Shown here piece after piece: positions 1 through 9,434 of a stretch of DNA of 64,000 nt (the stretch's first letter is position 1; every line of letters starts with the position of its first letter). This stretch comes from Pantoea deleyi (GTDB lineage Bacteria > Pseudomonadota > Gammaproteobacteria > Enterobacterales > Enterobacteriaceae), in contig NZ_CP071405.1 of NCBI RefSeq assembly GCF_022647325.1, positions 930,001 through 994,000 of the forward strand, given 5' to 3'. Below the pieces are notes generated by a model. That model was not told where the DNA came from, searched no databases, and saw only the letters and a list, made by a program, of their open reading frames with translations. A program made the translations under genes and the position numbers.

Positions 1-1246
1 TGAAGCCGACGTTGCGCTGCCGGTGGTGCGTGACTTCATCAACCGTGTGAAAGAGAGCGCGGTCGGCCATGATGTGAACAAAAGCCTGACGCCGGGTCAG
101 GAGTTTATCAAAATCGTTCGTAACGAGCTGGTTGCGGCGATGGGTGCGGAAAACAACGCGCTGGACCTGGCCGCTCAGCCGCCTGCGGTCGTGCTGATGG
201 CGGGCCTTCAGGGTGCCGGTAAAACCACCAGCGTCGGTAAGCTGGGTAAATTCCTGCGCGAAAAGCATAAAAAGAAAGTGTTGGTGGTCTCTGCCGACGT
301 CTATCGCCCGGCGGCGATCAAACAGCTGGAAACCCTGGCTCAGCAGGTCGGCGTGGACTTCTGCCCCTCCGATCTCAGCCAGAAGCCGGTCGACATCGTT
401 AACAATGCGCTGCGCGAAGCGCGTCTGAAGTTCTACGACGTTCTGCTGGTGGATACCGCCGGTCGTCTGCACGTCGACGAAGCGATGATGGAAGAGATCA
501 AGCAGGTGCATGCCGCGGTTAAGCCGGTGGAAACCCTGTTTGTGGTCGATGCCATGACCGGTCAGGATGCGGCAAACACCGCAAAAGCCTTTAACGAAGC
601 GCTGCCGCTGACCGGGGTTATCCTGACCAAAGTCGACGGTGATGCCCGCGGTGGTGCGGCGCTGTCGATTCGTCACATCACCGGCAAGCCGATTAAATTT
701 ATGGGTGTCGGTGAAAAGACCGATGCGCTTGAGCCGTTCTATCCGGACCGTATCGCGTCACGCATCCTCGGCATGGGCGACGTTCTCTCCCTGATCGAAG
801 ATATCGAAAGCAAGGTCGACCGCGATCAGGCTGAGAAGCTGGCGAAGAAGCTCAAGACCGGTGACGGGTTTGATCTCAATGACTTCCTTGAGCAGCTGAA
901 GCAGATGCGCAACATGGGCGGCATGGCCAGCCTGATGGGGAAACTGCCCGGTATGGGACAGCTGCCTGACAATGTGAAGTCGCAGATGGATGACAAAGTG
1001 CTGGTGCGCATGGAGGCGATCATCAACTCGATGACCCGCAAAGAGCGCGAGAAGCCGGAAATCATCAAAGGCTCGCGCAAGCGTCGCATCGCAAACGGCT
1101 CAGGCATGCAGGTGCAGGACGTTAACCGCTTATTGAAGCAGTTCGACGACATGCAGCGCATGATGAAGAAAATGAAGAAGGGCGGCATGGCGAAAATGAT
1201 GCGCGGCATGAAAGGTATGATGCCGCCAGGTTTCCCTGGTCGTTAA
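1..1246 (+). CDS. ffh: Signal recognition particle protein Ffh (5' truncated by window)
   Basis: GTPase subunit of the signal recognition particle; with 4.5S RNA it binds signal sequences of nascent membrane proteins and docks at FtsY. The frame is open from base 2 (reading EADVALPVV), so the first roughly 39 residues lie outside the window. Visible are the G1 loop GLQGAGKTT, the ADVYRPAA motif, DTAGR, the TKVDGDARGG segment and the methionine-rich M domain ending in MMPPGFPGR. It nearly matches E. coli Ffh throughout. It sits upstream of rpsP, as in other enterobacteria. An internal GTG at 23 is not the real start. Confidence 0.97.
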   Translation, partial: EADVALPVVRDFINRVKESAVGHDVNKSLTPGQEFIKIVRNELVAAMGAENNALDLAAQPPAVVLMAGLQGAGKTTSVGKLGKFLREKHKKKVLVVSADVYRPAAIKQLETLAQQVGVDFCPSDLSQKPVDIVNNALREARLKFYDVLLVDTAGRLHVDEAMMEEIKQVHAAVKPVETLFVVDAMTGQDAANTAKAFNEALPLTGVILTKVDGDARGGAALSIRHITGKPIKFMGVGEKTDALEPFYPDRIASRILGMGDVLSLIEDIESKVDRDQAEKLAKKLKTGDGFDLNDFLEQLKQMRNMGGMASLMGKLPGMGQLPDNVKSQMDDKVLVRMEAIINSMTRKEREKPEIIKGSRKRRIANGSGMQVQDVNRLLKQFDDMQRMMKKMKKGGMAKMMRGMKGMMPPGFPGR

Positions 1247-1330
1247 GTGTTCCACAAAAAAGCCTGGAAGGACGCGGTTTAGGTTGCTTTTTGCGCCAAA
1301 ATGAGTAAAATTTTCGGGCTTTTTATATAG

Positions 1331-1369
1331 CACCCGGACCCCGTTCCTCGATGGGGGCCGGGTGTTTTA
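1331..1369 (+). terminator. Terminator or attenuator between ffh and rpsP
   Basis: A GC-rich hairpin: CACCCGG plus CCCC pair with GGGG plus CCGGGTG around a 10-base loop, followed by TTTTA. It lies after ffh and just before the rpsP ribosome site, so it probably separates ffh transcription from the ribosomal operon. Confidence 0.75.
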
Positions 1370-1387
1370 TTAACTGAAGAGGATGTT

Positions 1388-1636
1388 ATGGTAACAATTC
1401 GTTTGGCACGTCACGGCGCGAAAAAGCGTCCGTTCTATCAGGTCGTCGTCACTGACAGCCGCAATGCACGCAACGGTCGTTTCATCGAGCGCGTTGGTTT
1501 CTTCAACCCGATCGCATCTGGTCAGGCTGAAGCACTGCGTCTTGATATGGATCGTATCGAGCACTGGGTTGGCCAGGGCGCAACGCTTTCTGATCGCGTT
1601 AACGCGCTGGTCAAAGAAGCAAAGAAAGCAGCTTAA
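1388..1636 (+). CDS. rpsP: 30S ribosomal protein S16
   Basis: Small ribosomal subunit protein bS16, which binds 16S rRNA and is needed for 30S assembly. The product is 82 residues, the usual enterobacterial length, beginning [20 protein letters not shown]. The start follows a GAAGAGG ribosome site. First gene of the rpsP-rimM-trmD-rplS operon; the gap to rimM is short and has no terminator. Confidence 0.97.
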   Translation: MVTIRLARHGAKKRPFYQVVVTDSRNARNGRFIERVGFFNPIASGQAEALRLDMDRIEHWVGQGATLSDRVNALVKEAKKAA

Positions 1637-1654
1637 TCTGTCACGGTGGTGAGC

Positions 1655-2203
1655 ATGAGCAGACAACTTGCCGCACAGCCTCCTGTTAACCCAATCGTAT
1701 TGGGTAAGATGGGAGCCGCCTACGGTATTCGCGGCTGGCTCAAAGTGTTTTCCTCCACTGAAGACGCTGAAAGCATCTTCGACTACCAACCCTGGTTCAT
1801 CCAGCGCGCCGGTAAATGGCAGCAGGTCGAACTGGAAAGTTGGAAGCACCACAATCAGGACCTGATCATCAAAGTCAAAGGCATTGACGATCGGGATGCG
1901 GCGGCTCAGTTAACCAATTGCGAAATTCAGGTTGACTCGACGCAGTTGCCATCGCTGGAAGAGGGCGATTACTACTGGAAAGACCTTATGGGCTGCCAGG
2001 TGGTTAACCTCGAAGGCTACGAGATGGGTAAAGTCATCGATATGATGGAAACCGGCTCGAACGACGTTCTCGTCGTTAAGGCAAACCTGAAAGATGCATT
2101 CGGTGTTCAGGAGCGGTTAATTCCGTTTCTTGATGAACAGGTTATCAGGAAAGTCGATCTCTCTACTGGCGTCATTGAGGTAGATTGGGATCCTGGTTTT
2201 TGA
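1655..2203 (+). CDS. rimM: 16S rRNA processing / ribosome maturation factor RimM
   Basis: RimM binds S19 and the 30S head and helps maturation of the 16S 3' domain. It has an N-terminal RimM barrel ([20 protein letters not shown]) and a C-terminal PRC barrel ([15 protein letters not shown] to EVDWDPGF). I chose the ATG at 1655 (MSRQLAAQ), giving 182 residues as in E. coli; in-frame GTG codons at 1646 and 1649 are possible but would add residues absent from the family. Second gene of the operon, 18 bases after rpsP. Confidence 0.95.
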   Translation: MSRQLAAQPPVNPIVLGKMGAAYGIRGWLKVFSSTEDAESIFDYQPWFIQRAGKWQQVELESWKHHNQDLIIKVKGIDDRDAAAQLTNCEIQVDSTQLPSLEEGDYYWKDLMGCQVVNLEGYEMGKVIDMMETGSNDVLVVKANLKDAFGVQERLIPFLDEQVIRKVDLSTGVIEVDWDPGF

Positions 2204-2238
2204 TCTCCGAATCGAACGGTAACGTAACGGCGAATACA

Positions 2239-3003
2239 ATGTGGATTGGTGTTATTAGCCTGTTTCCAGAAATGTTTCGCGCTATTACCGATTACGGGGT
2301 AACTGGCCGGGCTGTAAAAAACGGTCTGCTCAGCATTCAGAGCTGGAGTCCGCGTGACTTCACGCACGACCGGCACCGTACCGTGGACGACCGTCCTTAC
2401 GGTGGCGGACCGGGAATGCTGATGATGGTACAACCCTTACGGGATGCCATCTCCGCAGCGAAAGCAGCGGCAGGTGAAGGTGCCAGGGTGATTTATCTTT
2501 CACCTCAGGGTCGCAAACTGGACCAACAGGGCGTTTGCGAACTGGCGGCACGCAACAAGTTAATTCTTGTCTGCGGTCGTTATGAAGGGATTGATGAGCG
2601 CGTAATCCAGACCGAAATTGACGAAGAATGGTCAATCGGTGATTACGTTCTCAGCGGCGGGGAACTGCCAGCCATGACGATGATTGACTCAGTCGCCCGG
2701 TTTATTCCCGGCGTACTTGGCAAACAGGCGTCAGCCGATGAGGATTCGTTCTCGGACGGCTTGCTGGATTGTCCGCACTATACCCGACCTGAAGTGTTAG
2801 AGGGCATGGAGGTTCCGGCAGTGTTACTGTCAGGCAACCATGCCGATATTCGCCGCTGGCGTCTGAAGCAGTCGCTAGGCCGTACCTGGCTGAGAAGACC
2901 TGAACTTCTGGAAAACCTGGCTCTGACTGAAGAGCAAGCAAGGTTGCTGAATGAGTTCCAGCGTGAACATCAGCAGCAACAAAACGATGATGCGGAAGAG
3001 TAA
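2239..3003 (+). CDS. trmD: tRNA (guanine-N1)-methyltransferase TrmD
   Basis: Makes m1G37 next to the anticodon of several tRNAs using S-adenosylmethionine, preventing +1 frameshifts. 254 residues. SPOUT-fold signature segments are visible: [19 protein letters not shown] and [12 protein letters not shown] form the trefoil-knot SAM site, and the [16 protein letters not shown] loop carries the catalytic Asp. The start at 2239 ([13 protein letters not shown]) matches the family; an earlier in-frame start at 2185 overlaps rimM and adds unrelated residues. Third operon gene, 35 bases after rimM. Confidence 0.96.
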   Translation: MWIGVISLFPEMFRAITDYGVTGRAVKNGLLSIQSWSPRDFTHDRHRTVDDRPYGGGPGMLMMVQPLRDAISAAKAAAGEGARVIYLSPQGRKLDQQGVCELAARNKLILVCGRYEGIDERVIQTEIDEEWSIGDYVLSGGELPAMTMIDSVARFIPGVLGKQASADEDSFSDGLLDCPHYTRPEVLEGMEVPAVLLSGNHADIRRWRLKQSLGRTWLRRPELLENLALTEEQARLLNEFQREHQQQQNDDAEE

Positions 3004-3036
3004 TCTTCCCCGACTATCAGTTTACCCAGGATATGA

Positions 3037-3393
<357 letters not shown>

Positions 3394-3433
3394 GGTATCG
3401 CTAACGCGACATCTAAAAGTTAATAGCAAACAA

Positions 3434-3462
3434 GGGGTTGGCGTGATGCCAGCCCCTTTTTT
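3434..3462 (+). terminator. Terminator of the rpsP-rplS operon
   Basis: GGGGTTGGC and GCCAGCCCC pair (one G-T pair) around a 5-base loop, followed by six T residues. Confidence 0.9.
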
Positions 3463-3489
3463 ATGTGCTGATGTCAGCCGGACGCGCAG

Positions 3490-4059
3490 TTAACCGGCCT
3501 CCGGGCGCTGGAAATGATAAATCGCGGTATTCACCGGTCCCTCTTTTAACACGATCAGACCATAGCGACAGCCAATAAACTGGCCACCGCACTTCTCCGC
3601 CACACCCCGGCTGGGCAGATTCTCCTCTGCCGCCAGAATCTCGATCACCTGCGTTTCCGGACGCGAAAATCCCAGCGGCAGCAACGCCGTGACCGCACGG
3701 CTGGCGATCCCCTGACGCTGGGCGTCACTGCGCACCCAGTAGCCGATGGCGCTGGTGTCGCCCGGATGGCGGGCAAAGCGTATCCCCGCGCCGCCCAGCA
3801 GCCGGTCATGCTGATCGACAATCGCAAACTCTTCCGCTTCCTCTCGCAGGCGTTGCCAGTGGGTGAAGCGTATCCAGCTTTCCGCTTCATGAGGCTGATA
3901 GTCAGGATGCGCCCAGGCCATCCAGGGGATCAGACTGTCCAGCGAAGCGTTAACCGCAGCCGTAAATGCGGGGACATCGGCTAACAGGAAAGGACGCAGA
4001 TGAAGATCCAGCGGAGAAGGGAGCATGTCATCGACCCGGTCAGTAAAGAATATCCTCAT
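3490..4059 (-). CDS. GNAT family N-acetyltransferase (RimJ/RimL-like)
   Basis: Predicted acetyl-CoA dependent N-acetyltransferase of 189 residues. The N-terminal LDLHLRPFLLADVPAF strand, the WIRFTH segment and the acetyl-CoA binding stretch YWVRSDAQRQGIASRAV (R-x-x-G-x-A) are typical of the RimJ/RimL branch; the substrate is unknown. I use ATG 4059, which has a purine-rich CAGGCAGA just upstream; ATG 4026, 11 codons later, is the alternative. The same frame stays open beyond 4300, but that part crosses the AT-rich aroF control region and is not credible protein. Divergent from aroF and convergent with rplS. Confidence 0.85.
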   Translation of the reverse strand: MRIFFTDRVDDMLPSPLDLHLRPFLLADVPAFTAAVNASLDSLIPWMAWAHPDYQPHEAESWIRFTHWQRLREEAEEFAIVDQHDRLLGGAGIRFARHPGDTSAIGYWVRSDAQRQGIASRAVTALLPLGFSRPETQVIEILAAEENLPSRGVAEKCGGQFIGCRYGLIVLKEGPVNTAIYHFQRPEAG

Positions 4060-4096
4060 TCTGCCTGCAACGAACCGAAACACCAAAGGCTTAAGG

Positions 4097-4114
4097 TGTA
4101 AACTTAAATTTACT
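4097..4114 (+). promoter_or_regulatory. TyrR box upstream of aroF
   Basis: TGTAAA-CTTAAA-TTTACT matches the TyrR consensus TGTAAAN6TTTACA at 11 of 12 fixed bases. It lies about 200 bases upstream of aroF, in the gap shared with the GNAT gene. In E. coli aroF-tyrA is repressed by TyrR with tyrosine. Confidence 0.8.
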
Positions 4115-4233
4115 CTTGTAGGCGGGTGGGTTAGAGGGTGTTTATTTCTAAAGTAATGTTTTATATATATTAAATTGAAAATTGTCGGGCCGGATTGTAG
4201 CGATGGTAATAAATATGTACACCCCGTCTTGCG

Positions 4234-4257
4234 CACTGTATCTAATGTGATACAGTG
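4234..4257. promoter_or_regulatory. Perfect 9-bp palindrome in the aroF leader, possible second TyrR-type site
   Basis: CACTGTATC-TAATGT-GATACAGTG is a perfect inverted repeat with a 6-base centre. The core TGTA-N10-TACA has the spacing and outer bases of a TyrR box but differs at the inner AA/TT. It ends 57 bases before the aroF start, so it could be an operator or a transcript hairpin. Confidence 0.5.
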
Positions 4258-4314
4258 TCTGCATTCCTCAACGAGGAGCCCACGACTGCCAATTCGAGCC
4301 AAAGGATCGCCATC

Positions 4315-5394
4315 ATGCAAAAAGACGCGCTGAACAATGTGCATATCGCCGGTGAACAGGTCTTAATCACGCCTGAAGAGCTGAAAGCGAAATTCCCACT
4401 GACCGCCGAACAGCAGGATCAGATTGCGGCCTCGCGCCAGACAATCTCTGACATCATCGCTGGCCGCGATCCGCGTCTGCTGGTGGTATGCGGACCCTGC
4501 TCGATTCACGATACGGAAGTGGCACTGGAATATGCGCGTCGTCTGCAGAGCCTGTCCGGGCAGCTCAAAGATCAGCTCTACATCGTGATGCGCGTCTACT
4601 TTGAAAAACCGCGGACCACCGTCGGCTGGAAAGGGCTGATCAACGATCCTTACATGGATAACTCGTTCGATATGGAAGCGGGCCTGCACATTGCGCGCCA
4701 GTTGCTGGTCAGCCTGGTGGAAATGGGCCTGCCGCTGGCGACCGAAGCGCTGGATCCTAACAGCCCGCAATATCTCGGCGACCTGTTCAGCTGGTCCGCG
4801 ATTGGTGCCCGTACCACAGAATCGCAGACACACCGTGAGATGGCGTCGGGCCTGTCGATGCCGGTAGGCTTTAAGAATGGCACCGATGGCAGTCTGGGCA
4901 CCGCGATCAACGCGATGCGCGCCGCCGCAATGCCGCACCGCTTTGTCGGCATCAATCAGGCCGGTCAGGTCTGTCTGCTGCAGACCCAGGGCAATCCGGA
5001 TGGTCACGTCATCCTGCGTGGCGGTAAAGCGCCCAACTACGGTCCGGAAGATGTCGCGCAGTGTGAAAAAGAGATGCTCAGGGCGGGACTGCGTCCGGCC
5101 TTAATGATAGATTGCAGCCACGGTAATTCGAACAAAGACTACAGCCGTCAGCCTGGCGTAGCGGAATCCGCTATTGCGCAGATAAAAGATGGGAACCGTT
5201 CAATCATTGGTCTGATGCTGGAAAGCCACATCAATGAAGGTAACCAGTCTTCTGAGCAGCCACGCAGCGAAATGAAGTATGGCGTTTCCGTCACCGATGC
5301 CTGCATCAACTGGGAAGTGACCGAAACGCTGCTGCGTGAAATGCATCAGGATCTGCAGGGAGTGCTGTCGGCGCGTCTGTCACAAGAGGTGTAA
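4315..5394 (+). CDS. aroF: DAHP synthase, tyrosine-sensitive type (AroF)
   Basis: Condenses phosphoenolpyruvate and erythrose 4-phosphate to 3-deoxy-D-arabino-heptulosonate 7-phosphate, the first step of aromatic amino acid synthesis. 359 residues, beginning [15 protein letters not shown], closest to E. coli AroF rather than AroG or AroH. The metal and substrate motifs [42 protein letters not shown] and [10 protein letters not shown] are intact. The ATG at 4315 follows AAAGGA; an in-frame ATG at 4255 would add 20 residues outside the family. Co-transcribed with tyrA, 5 bases on; tyrosine repression through TyrR is likely. Confidence 0.96.
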   Translation: MQKDALNNVHIAGEQVLITPEELKAKFPLTAEQQDQIAASRQTISDIIAGRDPRLLVVCGPCSIHDTEVALEYARRLQSLSGQLKDQLYIVMRVYFEKPRTTVGWKGLINDPYMDNSFDMEAGLHIARQLLVSLVEMGLPLATEALDPNSPQYLGDLFSWSAIGARTTESQTHREMASGLSMPVGFKNGTDGSLGTAINAMRAAAMPHRFVGINQAGQVCLLQTQGNPDGHVILRGGKAPNYGPEDVAQCEKEMLRAGLRPALMIDCSHGNSNKDYSRQPGVAESAIAQIKDGNRSIIGLMLESHINEGNQSSEQPRSEMKYGVSVTDACINWEVTETLLREMHQDLQGVLSARLSQEV

Positions 5395-5399
5395 GAGCA

Positions 5400-6521
5400 A
5401 TGGTGGCTGAACTGACCGCGTTACGCGATCAAATTGACAGTGTGGATAAAGCGCTGCTGGAACTGCTGGCTAAGCGGCTGGAGCTGGTGGCCGACGTCGG
5501 AGAGGTCAAAAGCCGCTACGGTCTGCCCATCTACGTGCCGGAGCGCGAAGCCTCCATGCTGGCTTCCCGCCGCAAAGAGGCAGAAGCGCTGGGTGTGCCA
5601 CCGGATCTGATCGAGGATGTGCTGCGCCGCGTGATGCGCGAATCCTATACCAGCGAGAATGACAAAGGTTTTAAAACCCTGTGTCCGGAACTGCGTCCGG
5701 TGGTGATCGTCGGCGGCAAGGGGCAGATGGGCAGACTGTTTGAAAAAATGCTCGGGCTGTCAGGCTATACGGTCAAAACGCTGGATAAAGAGGACTGGGC
5801 GCAGGCCGATGCGCTGCTCAGTGATGCCGGCATGGTAATTATCAGCGTGCCGATCCATCTGACCGAGCAGGTCATCGCTCAGCTGCCGCCTCTGCCGGAA
5901 GACTGTATTCTGGTCGATCTGGCGTCGGTTAAGAACCCGCCTCTGCAGGCGATGCTGGCGGCGCATAGCGGCCCGGTGCTGGGTCTGCATCCGATGTTTG
6001 GTCCGGACAGCGGCAGCCTGGCTAAACAGGTGGTGGTCTGGTGTGATGGCCGGCAGCCGGAAGCGTATCAGTGGTTCCTGGAGCAGATTCAGGTCTGGGG
6101 CGCACGTCTGCATCGCATCAGCGCGGTGGAGCATGATCAGAACATGGCGTTTATTCAGGCGCTGCGTCACTTTGCCACTTTCGCTTACGGCCTGCATCTG
6201 GCGGAAGAGAACGTCAATCTGGATCAGCTGCTGGCGCTCTCCTCGCCAATCTACCGGCTGGAGCTGGCGATGGTCGGGCGGTTGTTCGCTCAGGATCCGC
6301 AGCTCTATGCAGACATCATCATGTCATCGGAGAGTAATCTGGCGCTGATAAAGCGTTACTATCAGCGGTTTGGCGAAGCGATTGCCTTGCTGGAGCAGGG
6401 CGACAAGCAGGCCTTTATTGCCAGCTTCAACCGGGTAGAGGAGTGGTTTGGCGATCACGCAAAACGCTTCCTGGTAGAAAGCCGGAGCCTGTTACGTTCG
6501 GCGAATGACAGCCGTCCATAA
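5400..6521 (+). CDS. tyrA: Bifunctional chorismate mutase / prephenate dehydrogenase
   Basis: Makes 4-hydroxyphenylpyruvate for tyrosine. Residues 1 to about 90 are an AroQ chorismate mutase ([19 protein letters not shown]); about 97 to 373 are the NAD-dependent prephenate dehydrogenase, with the Rossmann loop [10 protein letters not shown] and the [12 protein letters not shown] segment with the catalytic His. 373 residues, the same as E. coli TyrA. The nucleotide loop has Lys where E. coli has Gly, still fitting GxGxxG. It starts 5 bases after aroF and ends at a terminator shared with pheA. Confidence 0.96.
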   Translation: MVAELTALRDQIDSVDKALLELLAKRLELVADVGEVKSRYGLPIYVPEREASMLASRRKEAEALGVPPDLIEDVLRRVMRESYTSENDKGFKTLCPELRPVVIVGGKGQMGRLFEKMLGLSGYTVKTLDKEDWAQADALLSDAGMVIISVPIHLTEQVIAQLPPLPEDCILVDLASVKNPPLQAMLAAHSGPVLGLHPMFGPDSGSLAKQVVVWCDGRQPEAYQWFLEQIQVWGARLHRISAVEHDQNMAFIQALRHFATFAYGLHLAEENVNLDQLLALSSPIYRLELAMVGRLFAQDPQLYADIIMSSESNLALIKRYYQRFGEAIALLEQGDKQAFIASFNRVEEWFGDHAKRFLVESRSLLRSANDSRP

Positions 6522-6524
6522 CTG

Positions 6525-6551
6525 AAAAAGGCATCCCTGCGGATGCCTTTT
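6525..6551. terminator. Bidirectional terminator between tyrA and pheA
   Basis: AAAAAGGCATCC-ctgc-GGATGCCTTTT: a 7-bp GC-containing stem with A residues on one side and T residues on the other, so it can serve both converging genes. Confidence 0.85.
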
Positions 6552-6557
6552 CTCGTT

Positions 6558-7721
6558 TTATTCCCCCGGTTCCACCGGCACCACATTCTCGCTGGGGTAG
6601 CAGCCCAGCACCTTCAGAGAGCGGGTCATGGTTTTCAGTTCCTGAAGCGCCTGCTGCATCCGTTCCGATTGCAGATTACCCTGCACATCAATATAGAACA
6701 TCTCTTCCCACGGGTTGCCATTAATCGGGCGCGACTCAAGCTTGCTCATAATCAGGTTATGCTGACGCAGCACCAGCAGCGCATCAACCAGCGCACCCGC
6801 CTGCTGGCCGGTCGCCATAATCAGGGTAGTTTTGGCCGGAACCTGATCGGAGACGTCGATCGCTTTACGCGCCAGCACGATAAAGCGGGTGTGGTTCTGC
6901 TGCTGATTAGCCAGATTGCGCTCCAGCACCTGCAGCTGATACAGCTCGCCACCGGCTTCACTGCCCAGCGCCGCAACGGCAGGGGAGTTGAGCGCCGCCA
7001 CTTTCTCCATCGCCGCCGCCGTGCTCTCGGTGTATTCGATTTTCCAGTGCGGGAAGCGGTTAATGAACTGGCTGCACTGCTGGAAAGGCTGAGGATGGCT
7101 GTAGACGGTCTCGATCTGCTGTAAATCGGTAGGGCCGTTTACCAGCACGCAGTGGTCGATAGGCAGGGTCAGCTCGCCCACGATAGAGAGACTGGTCTGT
7201 TGCAGCAAATCATACACGTCGTTGATCGAACCGGAACTGGTGTTCTCAATCGGCATCACCGCATAGTCAGCGACGCCGCTTTCGACCTGTTTGATGATGT
7301 CATGAAACTTCAGGCAGCCCGACTCCACCATGCTGTCAAAATGGCGCGATGCGTAATTACGGGCAGCAAGATGGGAATAGGATCCTTTCGGGCCCAGAAA
7401 GGCGATACGGGCAGCATGCGCATGCGGATGGTTGAGGTTTTTCTGCAGCAGCGCCTGCTGAGTCAGGACGGAATCTTCAATCACCAGCTGAAAGAGGCGG
7501 GTGATGTAGTGGGCATCCAGTTTGTGCGCTTTTCCCAGCACGATCAGATTTTCCAGCAGCGCGCGTTCGCGCTCCACATCCCGAATCGGGCGATGCGTTG
7601 CCAGCTTCGCTTGTGCCACTTCCACGGCCAGCAGACGACGCTCGGCTAGCAGCGTCAGAAGTTTTTTATCCACTGCGCTGATTTTATCGCGTAGCGCCAG
7701 CAATGGATTGTCGGGATTCAT
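6558..7721 (-). CDS. pheA: Bifunctional chorismate mutase / prephenate dehydratase
   Basis: P-protein making phenylpyruvate for phenylalanine. 387 residues: AroQ chorismate mutase (1 to about 90), prephenate dehydratase (about 105 to 285, with [12 protein letters not shown] and [13 protein letters not shown]) and a C-terminal ACT domain with the [10 protein letters not shown] and KLESRP motifs that bind inhibitory phenylalanine. Start ATG 7721 ([13 protein letters not shown]) follows AGGTGAG; an upstream in-frame ATG at 7745 lies inside the attenuator region. Expression is probably controlled by the pheL leader peptide. Convergent with tyrA. Confidence 0.96.
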   Translation of the reverse strand: MNPDNPLLALRDKISAVDKKLLTLLAERRLLAVEVAQAKLATHRPIRDVERERALLENLIVLGKAHKLDAHYITRLFQLVIEDSVLTQQALLQKNLNHPHAHAARIAFLGPKGSYSHLAARNYASRHFDSMVESGCLKFHDIIKQVESGVADYAVMPIENTSSGSINDVYDLLQQTSLSIVGELTLPIDHCVLVNGPTDLQQIETVYSHPQPFQQCSQFINRFPHWKIEYTESTAAAMEKVAALNSPAVAALGSEAGGELYQLQVLERNLANQQQNHTRFIVLARKAIDVSDQVPAKTTLIMATGQQAGALVDALLVLRQHNLIMSKLESRPINGNPWEEMFYIDVQGNLQSERMQQALQELKTMTRSLKVLGCYPSENVVPVEPGE

Positions 7722-7742
7722 AGGGCTCACCTGTATGCTATC

Positions 7743-7772
7743 CAATAAAAAAGCCTCCCGGTTGGGAGGCTT
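7743..7772 (-). terminator. pheA attenuator (terminator hairpin)
   Basis: In the minus-strand transcript AAGCCTCCC pairs with GGGAGGCTT around a 4-base loop, followed by a U run. An earlier copy of GGGAGGC (7811-7817), just after the pheL stop, can pair with the same GCCTCCC arm and act as antiterminator. This is the classical phenylalanine attenuation layout. Confidence 0.9.
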
Positions 7773-7819
7773 CGTTGTTCGTCTTCGCTTTCATTCTCAC
7801 ACGACGAATGGCCTCCCGT

Positions 7820-7867
7820 TCAGGGGAAGGTAAAAAAGAAAGCGAAGAAAAACAGATCAAGTTTCAT
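7820..7867 (-). CDS. pheL: pheA leader peptide
   Basis: A 15-residue reading frame, [15 protein letters not shown], with 7 phenylalanine codons, just upstream of the pheA attenuator. It is nearly the same as E. coli PheL ([15 protein letters not shown]). Ribosome stalling at the Phe codons when charged tRNA-Phe is scarce should favour the antiterminator and allow pheA transcription. Only 16 codons with the stop, so easily missed in annotation. Confidence 0.92.
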   Translation of the reverse strand: [15 protein letters not shown]

Positions 7868-7925
7868 CGTAATGTCCGAAGAGAGAGTGGACTGAGAGTA
7901 ACCGTACTGCTCAAAAGCTGTCAAT

Positions 7926-7950
7926 AAAAAACGCGCCCGGAGGCGCGTTA
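7926..7950 (-). terminator. Terminator downstream of raiA
   Basis: ACGCGCC-cgga-GGCGCGT (7931-7948), followed in the minus direction by a T run (A residues 7925-7930), placed directly after the raiA stop codon. Confidence 0.85.
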
Positions 7951-7956
7951 GCAAAA

Positions 7957-8292
7957 TCAGGACTCTTCGCCTGCGGGTATGATGTCTTTTACGCTGGCAC
8001 TGGCACGGCGCGCTTCAGACTTATGCTGAACTTTATTCAGCTGACGTTCGAGCTTCGCGATCAAATCGTTGATGGCGGTATACATATCATCGTGCTTGGC
8101 ACTGGCTACCAGGGTCCCGTTTGGTGTGTTTATGGTGGCGTCGGCCACGAATTCTTTGGGCTCTTTGGACAGGACAATATGCGGATTAATCAGGTCGGTT
8201 TGCCATTTTTCCAGCTTGGCGAGACGGTCTTCAACATGGCTTCGGATTGCCGGGGTGATCTCCATTTGTTTACTGGTAATGTTCAGAATCAT
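7957..8292 (-). CDS. raiA: Ribosome-associated translation inhibitor RaiA (protein Y)
   Basis: Short HPF-family protein that binds the 30S decoding region in stationary phase or cold shock, blocks initiation and opposes 100S dimer formation. 111 residues, against 113 in E. coli, beginning [24 protein letters not shown]; the fold of alternating strands and two helices is plain from [24 protein letters not shown]. Monocistronic: own upstream gap of about 280 bases and own terminator. Confidence 0.95.
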   Translation of the reverse strand: MILNITSKQMEITPAIRSHVEDRLAKLEKWQTDLINPHIVLSKEPKEFVADATINTPNGTLVASAKHDDMYTAINDLIAKLERQLNKVQHKSEARRASASVKDIIPAGEES

Positions 8293-8517
8293 TATGCTTA
8301 CCTCTCTGTCATTTCCGTCTTGGTCCTTTCAGCATAGCGCGAAAAAACGGTAAATGTGAGATTTTGGTCACGAAAAAATGTCACTTTTTGTCAGCAGAAT
8401 CATTCTGCGAGAAAGGCAGAGAAACGGGCTGAAATGGCTTGAAGCGAAACGATTAACAGGGCATGCTTGATGAGTTGACCCGCAGCGATCAGATCCAAAT
8501 CTGACTGTTCTGTGAGC

Positions 8518-8550
8518 AAAAAAAAGCAGCCATTGCAGGCTGCTTTTTTT
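8518..8550 (-). terminator. Terminator downstream of bamD
   Basis: AGCAGCC-attgca-GGCTGCT flanked by eight A residues on one side and seven T residues on the other. Oriented for bamD, but symmetric enough to stop transcription from both sides. Confidence 0.88.
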
Positions 8551-8573
8551 GTGTCTGAAACCCGATCGGGTTA

Positions 8574-9305
8574 TCAGCTGTTGTTGGCGGCGATAATTTT
8601 TGCCACTTTGTCAGCTTCGGCATTCAGCTGCAGATGACGGTAGGCATTTTCCATCAGCGGCAGAGCATCATGGGTGGCCTGGGTATCCGGATAATCGCGC
8701 ATCATCCCTTCAACACGGTTAACAACCGCGACATAGGCCTCACGCTTAGTATAGAATTGCGCCACTGAGAACTCATATTTGGCCAGGCGATCTTTCAGGT
8801 AGACCAGACGTTTTTGCGCATCGGCCGCATACTGGCTGTTCGGGTAATTCCGCAGCAGCTGGGCGAAGTCGCGGAAAGCGTCACGGGCGTGCGTCGGATC
8901 ACGGTCAGAACGGTCGATACCAAAGAAGCCCTGCAGCGCGGAGTCATCCAGCGCCATATCCGTCAGACCTTTCATATAGATGACATAGTCAATGTTCGGA
9001 TGCGTAGGATTCAGACGCATAAAGCGGGCAATGGCAGCCTGCGCCAGGGGCAGATCGGCATTTTTATAGTACGCGTAGATTAAATCCAGCTGAACCTGCT
9101 GCGCATAAGGACCGAACGGATAACGATTATCCAGCGCTTCCAGTTGCTTAATCGCAGCTTTAAAGTTACCGTCCTGCAGCTTTTGCTGCGCTGTGGCATA
9201 GATTTCAGAAGGCGGGCTGTCCGGTACCGCGTCATTTGAGCCGGAACAACCAACAAGTGCCAGGCTCAGTGTGGCAGCAGCCACCAGATGTTTCATACGC
9301 GTCAT
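8574..9305 (-). CDS. bamD: Outer membrane assembly lipoprotein BamD
   Basis: Essential lipoprotein of the BAM complex that inserts beta-barrel proteins in the outer membrane. 243 residues. Signal peptide [20 protein letters not shown] with the lipidated Cys at residue 20, then five TPR-like helical repeats ([58 protein letters not shown]). I chose ATG 9305, as in E. coli; the frame runs on to 9398 but the extra residues would precede the signal peptide. Divergent from rluD. Confidence 0.95.
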   Translation of the reverse strand: MTRMKHLVAAATLSLALVGCSGSNDAVPDSPPSEIYATAQQKLQDGNFKAAIKQLEALDNRYPFGPYAQQVQLDLIYAYYKNADLPLAQAAIARFMRLNPTHPNIDYVIYMKGLTDMALDDSALQGFFGIDRSDRDPTHARDAFRDFAQLLRNYPNSQYAADAQKRLVYLKDRLAKYEFSVAQFYTKREAYVAVVNRVEGMMRDYPDTQATHDALPLMENAYRHLQLNAEADKVAKIIAANNS

Positions 9306-9434
9306 GACGAAGTGATTATCCTCAAATGTTATGGCGGAAGCTGTCCGTATAGCTCCCGGTAATGACCAGGTACGATAGCACATTATATTAAACGGCATCG
9401 CCGTGAAAACCCAACGTTAACGAAGAAGCTGTAT

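Noticed and set aside
4060..4344. N-terminal extension of the GNAT gene
   Set aside because: The extra 95 codons cross the TyrR box and aroF leader and do not look like acetyltransferase.
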